From Tremella fuciformis (Eukaryota > Basidiomycota > Tremellomycetes > Tremellales > Tremellaceae), in the NCBI GenBank assembly GCA_032768795.1, contig CP136490.1:7316001-7380000 (forward strand): a DNA stretch of 64,000 bases, written 5' to 3'. The translations under genes were made by a program, and so were the position numbers. Shown in pieces: positions 19,502-31,239 of the stretch (positions are counted from its first letter, which is position 1; every line of letters begins with the position of its first letter). The notes below the pieces were generated by a model, which was given only the letters and a program-made list of their open reading frames with translations, searched no databases and was not told the origin of the DNA.

Positions 19502-19905
19502 TGTCACAAACTCGCTCTCCAACCCCCTCCAAGGGTGAGGCACCTTAAACCATAAAAGGAATTCTGCGGCCAACGCTCTGGTTAATCCCAAACCAGGGCC
19601 CATTGGTATATAACAGGGCTACCGAGCTGATGTGTCATTGCCCGTCATGACACTATCACCCATTCACCACAGAGCTCGCCCTCGAGCTCTGCACTCCTCC
19701 CCTCCCACCTGGACCCAGGCTGGGATTCGAACGCTGGACTCAGAATTCCTTTACTGTCACAAACTCGCTCTCCAACCCCCTCCAAGGGTGAGGCACCTTA
19801 AACCATAAAAGGAATTCTGCGGCCAACGCTCTGGTTAATCCCAAACCAGGGCCCATTGGTATATAACAGGGCTACCGAGCTGATGTGTCATTGCCCGTCA
19901 TGACA
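19502..19905 (-). mobile_element. TRIM-like non-autonomous LTR element
   Basis: Two identical 151-bp direct repeats (19502-19652, 19755-19905) enclose 102 bp of non-coding DNA. Read on the minus strand each repeat starts TGTCATGACGGGC and ends GAGCGAGTTTGTGACA, very like the chromovirus LTR ends (TGTCACGACGGCC and the GTGACA end). A purine-rich GGTGAATGGGTGATAG precedes the second repeat on that strand, where a polypurine tract is expected. The internal part has a box-B-like GTTCGAATCCC on the minus strand (about 19722-19732). It is flanked on the right by TGGAC, which also stands left of the chromovirus. No coding capacity. Confidence 0.7.
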
Positions 19906-19910
19906 TGGAC

Positions 19911-22900
19911 CCCCCATAGCCTTGGGAGTTGTGACATTCAATGCGTCAAATGTGGTGCATTGCACTGGAAAGATGAGCGCTCGGTTGGACGAGCACCAGG
20001 GGGAGAGCATTCTACGGTGGCCTCCCCCAGATTCTCTCAATGCTGCACAAATGGGGCGGTGGTTCTTCCTCAACCATTAGATCCCCCATTGGAGCTACGA
20101 GAACTTTTAACAGATCAAAGTGGGGGTACGTTAGGATTGATTACATTTTGGCTGAGCTGACGAGACGAGTGGGCAAGACTCGACGCTTATTCATGCGGAA
20201 CTATAACAATGCCCTTGCGTTTACGTCAACTGGGTGCACGCAGGACGAATCCGTGGCCGGCCAGTTGGGGGTGTACACATATAAGATTAAAGGACGTTGC
20301 TATCACCTGCTTGGGTCGATTCTGCCACCTATTGGTGATCAACCCAAGTTTGCTCAGGTGTATTTCACGGCAGAGGATCCCATGGAGCGAGCATCCATTC
20401 GGCAGCAGCATCATTTTGCGCGGATTGAAACATCAATGTTGGTCAAATTGGAGCAAATGATTCGACGAGAGAACCCATACTATGCCGCTTTCACTACTTT
20501 CAAGGAGCGGCACAACGATGTGAATGGCACCATAATCGATCGCACATTGTCACTGCTGGATCCAAAGAACCGTGACCCTCGAACATACAATCGGCCGACA
20601 GCGCAAGAGGTGGCCTGTCTTTATGTGGGGAATGAAGATGAACAGTCGGCAGGTCGAGAGATTATTGTTCACCTACGAGGCAGTGGTATCCCGCAGCGCA
20701 TGTCTGAGCTGCATTCAAGTTTCATGCCCCTCCACTTCACTCTCATGTTCCCTTACGGTGAACCTGGCTGGCACCCTGGAATCCCTCTTGCAGGCCAACC
20801 ACTTCCTGGAAACGACACGAATGATGCACACAACACTGGAGCAAACGAAAATAATGGGCAGTTTGACGGCGGCGATGGTATTGATGGTGGTGATGGCGGT
20901 GATGATAATGGGGATGATCAAGTGGTGCGTACTGGCCGAGCTGGATCAACACGGGTCTCCCAAGCCCAGTTTGCGTCATATTACATGTTCAAGCGGGCGA
21001 CCTGTTTCAATACAATATTGTTCTGCGGACGATTGTTTCAGGAGTACTTGGTGGACTTTTGGGCTCAAACAGAGACAAATCGGTTGCGATTCATACGGAA
21101 CAATCAAGACACACTTCGAGCAGATTCTTATGCGGGCGTGATGGATGCAGTGGACATCGGGATGCACCCTACAGACATTGGACAACGGGTGATCCTACCT
21201 TCCACCTTTGCCGGATCACCCAGGCAGATGCATGCCTTATATCAAGACGCAATGGCTATTGTTGCCGATTCTACAAAGCCCGACCTCTTCATAACGATGA
21301 CTTGCAATCCTCTGTGGGACGATATCCAATCCGCTTTGGAGACGGGCCAGACCGCTCAAGATCGACCAGATATTGTTGCACGAGTCTTCCGACTCAAGTT
21401 AGGCGCATTACAGAATGAAATTTTCAAAAAAGGAGTCTTTGGTACAGTGAGTGAGCAATAAGAATATAGGATTTGCGGACATTGAGTGACAGGTCGTCTC
21501 CAAAATTTGGGTTATCGAATTTCAAAAGCGAGGCCTGCCACACTGTCACATGCTTTTGTGCTTGGACCCAGCAGACAAGCCACAAACACCGGCCGACATA
21601 GATAGAATTGTATGCGCAGAGTTGCCTGATCCAGACACACAGCCGGCCCTTTGGCGGATTGTCACAAACTGCATGGTACATGGGCCATGTGGACCAAAGT
21701 GCCTCAAGGATGGAAAGTGTTCGAAGAAGTATCCACGAGCGTGGCAGCCCGAGACCTCAATTGAAAAAGATGGATATCCGGTGTATCGACGGAGCGATAA
21801 TGGGCGAGTCTTTGAGAAAGGAGCAACGACATTCAGCAATCGGGATGTCGTCCCCTACAACCCATACCTGTCTGCACGCTATGAGTGCCATATCAATGTT
21901 GAGGTTTGTACTTCAATCACAGCCGTGAAGTACCTCTTTAAGTATGTCTACAAGGGTCATGATAGAGCAAATGTGGCGGTCTGTCCTGTTGGAACAGACA
22001 TTGATGAAGTGGAGGCTTATGAAGATGCACGTTATGTGGCCTCCTCTGAAGGTAAGTTGTCCTGAGATGCTATTATTGGTAGGGCCTGATCAGCAGCGGC
22101 ATGGCGATTGCTTTCGATGCCAATGCATGGACATTCCCCCCCTGTGGTACGATTGCAGTTACATCTACCTGATCAGCAAATGGTGATGTTCGATACCACG
22201 GACGATATTGCGGCACAGATGGCACAGGGCAATTTGGCACGTGGCACAACACTCACGGCTTTCTTCAACGCATGTCAGCGCTGGCCCGACATACTGCGGG
22301 ATGTGGTCTACCCTGAAGCTCCGAAGTATTTGACTTGGAACAAAACGAATCGGCGCTGGGGGCTGCGACGACGAGGTGGGACCATTGGGCGAGTATACTT
22401 TGCCGGGCCTCAAGCTGGCGAGCGTTATTATTTGCGACTACTTCTCTACCAGGTGGCATGCCCGACCTCATTTGAGCACTTGCGAACTGTGGATGGGGTT
22501 GTGCATCCGACATTCAGGGCAGCATGCATTGCCCTTGGACTACTTGACGACGACTCCGATCTTGAGACATGCTTGGAGCAGGCATCACTCATGGCATCAG
22601 GCAATGGAATGCGGCGGTTGTTTGTGATTATCTTGATGGAGAGTGAACCTTCGGATCCGGCACGACTATGGGCAAATCACTGGCAAGCATTGAGCGATGA
22701 TCTCATTCCGGTTCTACGAGACAGATATCATTGTGATCGACCAAGTGCTGAACAGAGGCAATCCCTGGCACTGTGTATGTTACGGGACCTCCTTGACGAG
22801 AGGGGAAAGAAGTTGGACGACTTTGGCTTGCCTACACCTACGATCAGTTTCGATACATCAGCCGAAGGACGTTTGATCCTTGAAGAAACATCGTACGATA

Positions 22901-24445
22901 GGACCGATTTGGCAAGAGTTGGAAGCACAAATCTTGAGAGTGCAAATGGCGAGCAGAAGGCTATCATTCAGAGCATCCTTTTGGCAGCACGACAGCAGAC
23001 ACCGACTTTGTTCTTCTTGGACGGACCAGGAGGTTGCGGCAAGACGTTTGTGGAGAACACGGTAGCCGCAGTGCTAAGGGGAGAGGGACAGATTGTCCTC
23101 ATGGTTGGGTCATCCGGTATTTGTGCAATCCTGCTCAAAGGTGGCCGTACAGGTGAGAATGAAACTGAGATTGTTGAAGCATTTGACTGACATGGCAGCG
23201 CACTCACGTTTCAAAATACCGATTGACCTTCATGGTGATTCAAAATGCAGTGTGTCTAAGCAGTCAACACTGGCGGAATTGTTCAGAAAAACGAACCTGA
23301 TTGTCTGGGATGAAGCTCCAATGCAACATCGATTTGCGGCAGAAGCTGTGGACCGAATGCTTAGGGATGTGCGCAACTTCGATGCACCTTTTGGAGGAGT
23401 GGTTATGGTGTTTGCTGGAGATTTCCAACAATGCCTTCCGGTGGTACCGAAAGGTTCGCAAGCACAGATTCGAAATGCCTGTCTCACAAGCTCCTCACTG
23501 TGGAGTGACGTCATCCGACTTCGATTGACAGTCAACATGCGATTACGCAGTGCATCAATGAGCCCGAGGGAATTTGCTGAAGCTGAGACATTTGCTCAAT
23601 GGTTGTTAGAAATTGGGGATGGGAAATGTGATGGCAGGGAGAAGGACACGGTGCATATCCCGCCAGAACTGTTGGTCAATAATGTGGACGATCTCCGCCA
23701 GCATGTGTATCCAAACTTGGGCAGGTATCGAGACGATGAGACGGCAATGGAGTACTTCAAGGATCGAGCTATCCTGGCACCGACAAATGCGGAAGTGGAC
23801 GGCCTCAATATCAGCTTACTGGACGAGTTGCCTGGGGAGTCACGTACATATCTCAGTGCCGACTATATTGTGGAAAACGATGGGTCTCAGCCAGGCCGGG
23901 GACGACTGAGCAATCAACAACTGTGGCCTATCGAATATCTCAATTCAATCAGTTTTGGTGGATTCCCTTTGCATAAGACCCGCGTCAAGGTTGGAACAAC
24001 AATACTTCTATTACGGAATCTCGACCCTTCGGCTGGCCTTTGCAATGGCACGCGGATCTATGTGACTGAGTTGCACTCAAACGTCATACGTGGTCGGATT
24101 CTTGGCGGTGACTACCATACAAACGAGTGCCTTATTCCCCGCATCAAGCTTGATTCCCCTCGATCGGCAAATCTTCCGTTCACGCTTCGCCGTACTCAGT
24201 TCCCCATTCGCATAGGGCTGGCTCTTACAATCAATAAAGCCCAGGGTCAGTCACTTGCAACAATCGGTCTCTATCTGCCAAAGCCAGTCTTTACACATGG
24301 GCAATTATATGTTGGTCTGTCACGCGCACGCTTCAAGAATGGGCTGAAGGTGCTATTGGAGGAGTCTGAGCGGGGGAAGCGGGGAGAAACAGTGAACATT
24401 GTGTATAAGGACGTGTTGAGAGCAGCTTCCGTAGATCATACATAG
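19911..24445 (+). pseudogene. Helitron Rep/Pif1-helicase gene, main part
   Basis: Rolling-circle transposase, 5'-severed by the chromovirus/TRIM insertion but otherwise open. Exons join through short introns near 20117-20170, 21446-21491, 22051-22093 and 23151-23199. Domains: a zinc-finger-like N-terminus (CDIQCVKCGALHW, then CCTNGAV); the Helitron_like_N region (NYNNALAFTSTG); a Rep HUH site GLPHCHMLLCLD with the tyrosine block KYLFKYVYKGHD; then a Pif1-type superfamily 1 helicase with Walker A GPGGCGKTF, DEAPMQ, GGVVMVFAGDFQQCLP and the C-terminal LALTINKAQGQS plus LYVGLSRAR. The end at 24445 lies 186 bp before the Helitron 3' terminus. The break makes this copy probably unable to code for its own full transposase. 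Confidence 0.88.
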
Positions 24446-24601
24446 TACTCTGTACCTAATTTGTAGCTAATTATCACGTAGAATTGTATATAGTCTTGGC
24501 TGCGGGGACGCCCGTAGTTCAAGCTTTCATCATGCATGTGCTGGGGGCTCCACTGAATTAATACATGAATGCCCATTGACTCTAAATTCACGACCCACTC
24601 G

Positions 24602-24631
24602 ACCCGTGAATTTCACGGGTGCAGACTCTAG
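24602..24631 (+). other. Helitron 3' terminus: hairpin plus CTAG
   Basis: ACCCGTGAATTTCACGGGT (24602-24620) is a near-perfect palindrome. It is followed by GCAGACT and the terminal CTAG, then a host T at 24632. A second 9-bp inverted pair, AAATTCACG / CGTGAATTT, overlaps it from the left. Confidence 0.88.
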
Positions 24632-24838
24632 TGACAAAGGCAAGAAGAAGCCTCGCCGAGAGGCCGAAGAAAATTGGGACTGAGCAAACGTGCCTGCTTC
24701 TCGGTGATGCAATCGATGATCATCTACAGTCAGCCTGACATCTGACATCTATAACTCGGCTCCGGAAGCCGCTGTCAGTCTCACCTCGGTCCAAGACTGG
24801 AGTCTGGGAATTGCGAGCATGGCCTATCCCAGACCGGC

Positions 24839-26895
24839 ATGTCCAATTCAAATGCTCCCACATGCCGGGACTATCTGAGCGGGTGCGTACAGAGATCGTG
24901 TGTCTCTCGAGCGCAAGCTCAACTACAGAAACTGTCGGTATGGTGACAACTGCCGGTTCTACCATCCTCCCAGAAACACCATGCGTCAGCCACCATTGCC
25001 GCCGCCGAGCTGAAGCTGAACATCACAGAGAACAGGAAGTTCAGCAGCGCAAACTCGACGCCGCTAGGCGGCTCATCATCCTACCAGTTCAAGTCAGTCG
25101 CGATGTGCTTGCCTTTCGCGCATCAGCTGATAGGACAGCAACGACACGCTCCGGGCGGACCTGCAGACCGAGCTCCCACAATGGCCGTTGTCCACGTTCG
25201 GCGCGGCCAAGTACGAGCCAAATCTCCTTTTTGGCTTTGACAAGTCGCCAGAGGAGATGCGGTGGGCGTCTGTGCAGGCCACTGCTCGAGGAGCACCTCA
25301 AGACTATGTTAGCTGACGGTTCCGCGCCGGAGCTACGAGCTGATGGACAGGTCAACGAGGAGCAGAAGCTGTTCAACGAGGCGCGACACTTTTTCTCTCA
25401 AGCCTGCTCGGACCTGAACAAGACGCGCGACATCGCTGAAAAGCTGCACAAGGCGCGATATCCACCTGGTCAAGCCATCGGCGGGAACTGCCCGCCAGAC
25501 TTCTCGGAGGAGAAGGCGCTGGAGCAGATCACGCGCGGTGCGCCCGTCACGTCGAGCTCTACTGGTGGTTTCGGAGGAGGGTTGGGTACAGGAAGCGCAT
25601 TTGGCAGCTCGGCCTTTGGTTCGAACACCCCAACGGCACCTAAAGCGTTTGGAGCGTCAGCCGCCACTGGTCAGAGTGCATTCGGATCTTCACCATTCGG
25701 CCAGAAACCTGCTTTTGGCTCTTCGACTTTCGGCTCGGGTGGGAACGCCACGAGCAGCCCGTCAGCATTTGGCAGCTCTGCATTTGGATCGTCAAACACA
25801 CCTGGCACATCGGCGTTTGGCTCGTCTGCATTTGGAGCCAAGCCAACAGCGCCTGCGTTTGGGTCGCCTGCATCTGCGGCGCCCGCCTTTGGAGCTTCGT
25901 CTGCACCGCAAACGGGTTCGCCATTTGGATCATCTGCGTTCGGCGCGAAATCAAGCGGCTCCGGATCTGCTTTTGGAACGTCAGCATTCGCTTCCTCCAC
26001 ACCGCCAGCTTTCGGGGCATCGCAGGCACCGTCAACGAATGCGTTTGGATCTACCCAGCCAGCGTCAGCACCAGCGTTTGGCTCGGCCTCGAGCCCCACT
26101 GCTGCTTCTCCGGCTTTCAGCTCCACTCAGCCCGCGACTGGCTCCGCATTTGGCCAGTCTAGCTTTGGGAAACCTTCAACATCCGGCTCAGCCTTTGGTG
26201 CCTCAGCATTCGGGTCAGGCCAGAATGCTGGCTCCGCCTTCGGCCAATCAGCCTTTGGGACGAAACCCGCTCCTGCTCCCGCCACACCAGCTGTCCCGAC
26301 TGCATTCGGACAAACATCGACTCCAGCTGGTGGATCGGCTTTCGGTCAGCCCTCTGCCACGCCTGCTGCTGGCTCTGCCTTCGGACAATCTGCATTCGGA
26401 TCCAGCTCAGCCTCGGGAGGATTTGGGGGCTTTGGTAAAACACCAGCAGCTGCCTCGACAAATGGCGGTGGGTTTGGCGCATTCTCGTCCACCCCGGCCA
26501 CCGCCCCTTCTGCACCCTCAGCATTCGGACAGAGTTCGACTCCAGGGGCTCCAGCTAGTGGCTCTGCCTTTGGCCAAGCATCAGCATTTGGACAGGCGTC
26601 GGCATTTAGCCAACCATCAGCGTTTGGATCCAGTGCATTCTCTTCAAACCCATTTTCATCTGCTGCCCTGAACCCTTTCGCGCAAGCAGCTTCGACGCCG
26701 CACTTCGGTCCCGACGTCAAAGTGCCGGAGGGATGGTCATACGACGACCCCTGGTCATGGCTGCTGCCCACCCCAGAAGGCGGAGAAGGCAAGGAGAAGC
26801 TGGACGAGGCGGAAGTGGCATTGTGGAAGTTGGGCAAGTGGGAGCGGTTCGACCAGATCCCAAGGCTGCCTCCGCCAGTGGGGCTAAGAGCATAG
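24839..26895 (+). CDS. NUP42: FG-repeat nucleoporin with CCCH finger (NUP42/AMO1 type)
   Basis: Cytoplasmic-side nucleoporin for mRNA export. The ATG at 24839 gives MSNSNAPTCRDYLSGRNCR; after intron 24883-24928 the finger is complete as C-x8-C-x5-C-x3-H (ending CRFYHPP). Further introns are 24985-25028, 25093-25138 and 25308-25350, each 43-46 nt. The middle block (LPQWPLSTFGAAKYEPNLLF, FDKSPEEMRW) fits the Nup42 family. From about residue 170 there are some 35 FG dipeptides in GSAFGxSAFG contexts with almost no charge. The C-terminus (DPWSWLLPTPEGG, LWKLGKWERFDQIPRLPPP) is conserved-looking. The Helitron end lies 207 bp upstream of the start, in the former promoter shared with ADI1. Confidence 0.87.
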
Positions 26896-28030
26896 AGCAT
26901 TTAAGCATAGTTCTCCACCCTTGTTGTATACATCGTCTCACATGCAAGCATGCCACACAGTGCATCGTAATTTGTGCCACGTTCGTCAAAAGCCAATCGT
27001 CATGATTATATTGTCGTCATCATTCCGGCCGGCCTGCTGGAACGCGGCCTGGGAAATTGGTGCCTGAATATCCCATCTACGAGTAACGTCAACATTGGAG
27101 AAGAAGTCTGTTCTTCTTTGATGGTGATGCTAAGGATAGGTGGATACAGCGAGGCTGTGCATGCTTCTGACGTGACTCTCCGGGTGTGAGAGCTGCTAGC
27201 AACGCTGCATGCAACACCGCCTGTCTTTGAGAGTGTAGTGTTGCTGTGAAGCAAGAGACCATTTCGTTTGGGGGTTTAGGTAGGGTTCATGACGTAAATG
27301 GCCCCGTTTTTCTGCCCAGGACGCCTCTCGGCGAGGTCCGGACATCCGGGCCGCAGTCTCGTCACCAGCTTCAGAGCACCTGCCGACCAAAGCCTACGAG
27401 TAGCCAGGCCGAAGACGCCAGCTTCCGCTTCTTTGCACTTTGCACTTTGTCTCTTGCTTCTTTGCTTGTCCTTGCTCTTGGCATTCACGAGTAGCTGTGC
27501 GTGCACGCGACCTCATCAGCCAAAGGACTGAGCCGCTTCATCGCATCATCTCATTCCGGTGCGCTAAGGAGGAAGAGCGTCGCCGACGACCGGCAAAACG
27601 GGTTTGGCTTCGGCAACTTTCTAGAACAGCCGTCCCCATCCGCTGCCTGCTTCTTGGCTTCTCATCCCGACGACCTCCTCTACAACACACACAGCCAGAG
27701 CGACGTACGCCGCTGCGAGACCGCAAGAACGTGCATAGCGGTGAGTGGGTGCAGATCTTGGGCACCTGGACGACCCCGTCCCTTCGTGCTACGCCGACAG
27801 GGCCTGACGTCAGACAAAGGAAAATTCCGCACGCCCCATTCTCAACACCAGCCATACGACACAAGACCTCATTCCGACAAATCTCCCTCACCCTCCTCCA
27901 CTGTGCATTCGCGCCAGAAGCCATCCTCCCTCCCTCCCCTCCCCGTCCCCCGAGAAAAACAGCGCACACAATTGCTTTCGCCTCTTTCTCGGCAGCCTGC
28001 TTCTCCCGCCTATAAAAGCCCGCTTGGATC
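26896..28030. promoter_or_regulatory. NUP42 3' end and long TPS1 upstream region
   Basis: About 1.1 kb without a supported gene. The last 300 bases are CT-rich on the + strand, fitting a 5' leader of TPS1. Open frames here are short, overlapping and without recognisable protein patterns. Confidence 0.4.
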
Positions 28031-30233
28031 ATGACCACCACCTCGTCGCCCACGACATACACTGCGCCTGAGATGCCCGCTGGACGCGCACCCAACCCGT
28101 CCACCTCGACCGACAGGGGCTTTGGCGGTGATGGCAGAACGCAGCGACTTATTGTTGTTAGCAACCGGTTGCCGGTGACCATCAGCAAGGATGCGAATGG
28201 CGAGTACAAATTTGGGGTGAGTTTATTGGCAGCGTAAGCATGTGGCAGCTGTACTGACGTGCAGATGAGTTCGGGTGGACTGGTCTCCGCCCTAAGCGGC
28301 GTCAAGAAAACGATGGACTTTACCTGGATTGGATGGCCAGGCAAAGAGGTCAGCTTCCATACCGATGAACACGAGACAAGCTGACACTTTAGATCCCAGA
28401 GGCCGACAGGGAGATCGTCAACAAGCGATTGCTGGAAGAGCACTCGTGCTATCCCGTCTACCTCTCTGATGAGCTCGCCGACAGGCATTACAACGGTGAG
28501 TTCTATTCTGCTAGGCCGCGTCTCGTTCCTGATTCCAGGCTTCTCCAACTCCATCCTATGGCCACTTTTCCATTACCACCCCGGAGAGATGAACTTCGAC
28601 GCTACCCACTGGCTTGCATATCGGGAGGCCAACATGCGCTTCGCCGACGTTGTCTCCTCGATGGCCCAATCCGGTGACATCATTTGGGTACAAGACTACC
28701 ACCTCATGCTCCTTCCTATGCTTCTCCGTTCCATGATCTCCGGCGAGTCGGCCCAGGGCGAGATGGTCCGAAGGGAGCTTGGCCGAGTCAAGGAGGGAGT
28801 CGATGACGATGTTGTCAAGGACGTGTTGGGACTCAAGCCAGGCGTGGCCGAGGGCATCGATGAAGGGCTAGAGATGCTGGATGATGTCGAGGAGGAAGGT
28901 CAGGGCTTGATGATCAAGAATGCCAGCACAGGCCCGTTCAAGAAGCCAAAGATGGTCAGGGGCTTGTCCGCCTTTCAGAAACAGGAGCTCGCGGCGAAAG
29001 AGAAGGGCAAAGAAGGGATCAAGATTGGTTTCTTCCTGCACACACCTTTCCCCTCCTCGGAAATCTACCGGTGGGTGACGACTTCATACCGCCCATCAGT
29101 ACTGACGGAAATAGAATCTTGCCTGTCCGCCGAGAGATACTGCTTGGTGTTCTACAATGTGATCTCATTGGGTAGGTCTTCGTGGTCGGATCCCGGACCA
29201 GATGCTAATGCCAAGCTTTCATACCTACGACTATGCCCGGCACTTCTTGTCATCATGTACCCGTATTCTCGGTCTCGAAACTATGCCAAATGGCATCGAG
29301 TTCGAGGGTCGATATGCTCAAGTCGGCACATACCCCATCGGTATCGATCCAATGCAGTTTGTCAATGGGCTCAAGACGGAAAAGGTGCAGAAGCGGCTCA
29401 AGCAGCTCGAGAAGCGATTCGAGGGATGCCAGGTGCTCGTCGGAGTCGACCGTCTCGACTATATCAAGGGGCTGCCACAGAAGCTGCACGCCCTAGAGGT
29501 GTTGTTGACTCAGCATCCGGAATACGTCGGCAAGGTCAGCTGTAAGCCTCTCTCCAAGCCGCATAGCTCATGTTCCAGGTCGTCCTTGTCCAATTGGCTA
29601 TCCCGTCGCGCCAGGATGTGGAGGAATACCAGAACCTCCGAGCTTGCATCAACGAGCTCGTCGGACGAATCAACGGCCGGTTCGGCACTGTCGAATTCAT
29701 GCCGATTCACTACATGCACAGATCGGTATCGCCCGACGAGCTCACCGCCATGTACGGTCTCTCGGACGCTTTGTTGGTCACATCCACTCGAGACGGCATG
29801 AATCTCGTCGCTTTCGAGTATGTGGCTGCTCAGTCTGAGCGTCATGGCTCTTTGATCCTTTCCGAATTTGCCGGCGCGGCACAAAGTCTCAACGGCAGCA
29901 TCATCATCAACCCTTGGGACGTGCAGTCGACTGCCGACTCGATCCATCAAGCTCTGCAAATGAGCAAGGAACAGCGCAAGGCCAGCTGGGAGAAGCTGTT
30001 CGGAGTGAGTTGAAACACAACGACTCTTGTGACGAGCTGACCTGCAGTACGTCTCAAAGTACACTGCCGAAGCTTGGGGTGTCTCATTCGTTTCCGACTT
30101 AAGACGATTGAACCCAGGCGGCTCACCGACCCCTCAAGGCCCCGGCCGCAAGCGGTCTGGTACTCTGAGCAGGACGTCGAGCAAAGCCAGCATGGCGAGA
30201 CGATCGAGCGCCGGCGGGGCCATCCGCGTATAG
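28031..30233 (+). CDS. TPS1: Trehalose-6-phosphate synthase
   Basis: GT20 enzyme joining UDP-glucose and glucose-6-phosphate, the first step of trehalose synthesis. Eight exons; introns follow YKFG, WPGKE, DRHYNG, SSEIYR, CDLIG, EYVGK and EKLFG. Diagnostic motifs: RLIVVSNRLPVTI, FTWIGWPG, FHYHPGEMNFD, WVQDYHLMLLPMLLR, KIGFFLHTPFPSSEI, FHTYDYARHFLSSC, GVDRLDYIKGLPQKLHA and STRDGMNLVAFEYVA. About 95 residues of charged, Gly-rich sequence are inserted between LLRSMI and KIGFFLHT, where yeast Tps1 has none. A similar insert is known in other basidiomycete Tps1 proteins. The tail after WGVSFVSDLRRLNP is Ser/Arg-rich and ends at TAG 30231-30233. No phosphatase domain, so it is not a TPS2 fusion. 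Confidence 0.94.
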
Positions 30234-31239
30234 GGATCTGTCGTTGTGTGGCGCGACTTGTGGAGAGAGGAGATAAATGCGAGGAAGTGTGAGGCGCAGC
30301 AGTGTCTAGGTGTCGAGCGATAGAGGAAGAAGAAGAAAATCAAACGAAACAGCCGCCCCTTGTCCCCTCAACCATTCTTTACCGATACATGTTAATGACC
30401 TATGCACACGATTTACTGTACTCAAGTCCAGGGTGGGTATGGTGAGGCCCCGCGGAGTCAGGTGTTCCGGACCTCCGAGTGTGCCCTGAGGACGACGATG
30501 ACTGTCTCTTGGGAGGTTTGCCAGTCCTCGCGACTGCGACGGCGACGATGCATCTCTTGTCCGACATGGCCGCTTCCACGGACCTGGGCGGTTCGCACGT
30601 TCCTATCAATATTGACTGTCTGCTGGACAATGGTGGCTGCCACTGTGCTCTTCCCGTCCCGTATCTCGCGAGATCTGTCTGGTAAGACATGGTGACCCTG
30701 AGCATGACGCCCCCTTTCATCGCTCCCGACCAACACACACACACCGAGCTGAGCGACTAGACAGACGTCGTTCTTCACCCTCGCCTATTGTCTGCTCATC
30801 TCGACCATTCTTCTCGAGGTGGATTGATTGATCATTCCAACCTGTAAGTCTTGCACAAACCCAATCCACCCCTCCCGGCGGATCTTTGACGTAACTCGGG
30901 CGGTGGGGGCCGTTTTTGCCCCGTCCCACTTTTCCCCCCAATCTGCTTCCATCCCATCAACCCTCCACCATCCGTCTCCTTCTCCTTCTCTCCTCTCTCT
31001 GCTTTTGTTCGGCATTCTCTCCACTCGTTCCTATTCCTCCTCTTCTCCTCGCTACTCCACACCTCCCCCTCACTGGCTCCGCTCGTCCCCTGCAGACGCT
31101 GTCACCGCCGAAAACAAGCCAGATGAAGAGCGCCCGGCGCTGATCAACGAGCCGTCCTCCTTTCTTCCGACCTCCTCCCCTCCCCCATCCCTCTTCGTCC
31201 ATTCCACCTATCCTCAACCAGCATCGAGCCGCCGCCGCG
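30234..31239. other. Intergenic region TPS1-glycogenin
   Basis: About 1 kb. The last 400 bases before the glycogenin ATG are strongly CT-rich on the + strand (TCTCCTTCTCCTT runs), typical of a fungal promoter/leader. Minus-strand frames between 30400 and 30780 are short and show no recognisable domain; I do not support a gene. Confidence 0.4.

Larger units (their letters stand above)
4568..24631 (+). mobile_element. Autonomous Helitron with nested insertions
   Basis: The 5' end reads A|TCTACTATAATAA at 4567/4568, close to the TC(T)-start consensus of Helitrons. The 3' end is a hairpin (24602-24620) followed seven bases later by CTAG at 24628-24631 and a T. Together they give the A-T target expected of rolling-circle transposons, with no target duplication. 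Between them is a Rep/helicase gene reading left to right. Removing the chromovirus and TRIM with one flanking copy (13.8 kb) leaves about 6.25 kb of Helitron. The element separates ADI1 (start codon 4411) from NUP42 (start codon 24839). The 5' end could instead be the second copy of the 13-mer at 4581. Confidence 0.85.

Noticed and set aside
19502..19905. Simple tandem duplication or SINE instead of a TRIM
   Set aside because: The spacer has a polypurine tract next to one repeat, and repeat ends match the chromovirus LTR ends; LTR-type origin fits better, though not proven.
25671..26126. Minus-strand frames with Pro-Asn-Ala repeats opposite NUP42
   Set aside because: They mirror the repetitive codons of the FG region; no start context or domain.
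25538..26671. Long + strand frame of 377 codons, rich in Leu/Arg/His
   Set aside because: It is the +1 shadow of the FG-repeat exon of NUP42. The real frame has the FG pattern and joins to the finger exon.
27440..28034. Overlapping 170-190 codon + frames before TPS1
   Set aside because: Composition-driven frames in a CT-rich leader; no domain, and they run into the TPS1 start in other frames.
30400..30780. Minus-strand frames between TPS1 and glycogenin
   Set aside because: No recognisable motif, poor codon pattern and no convincing splice structure.
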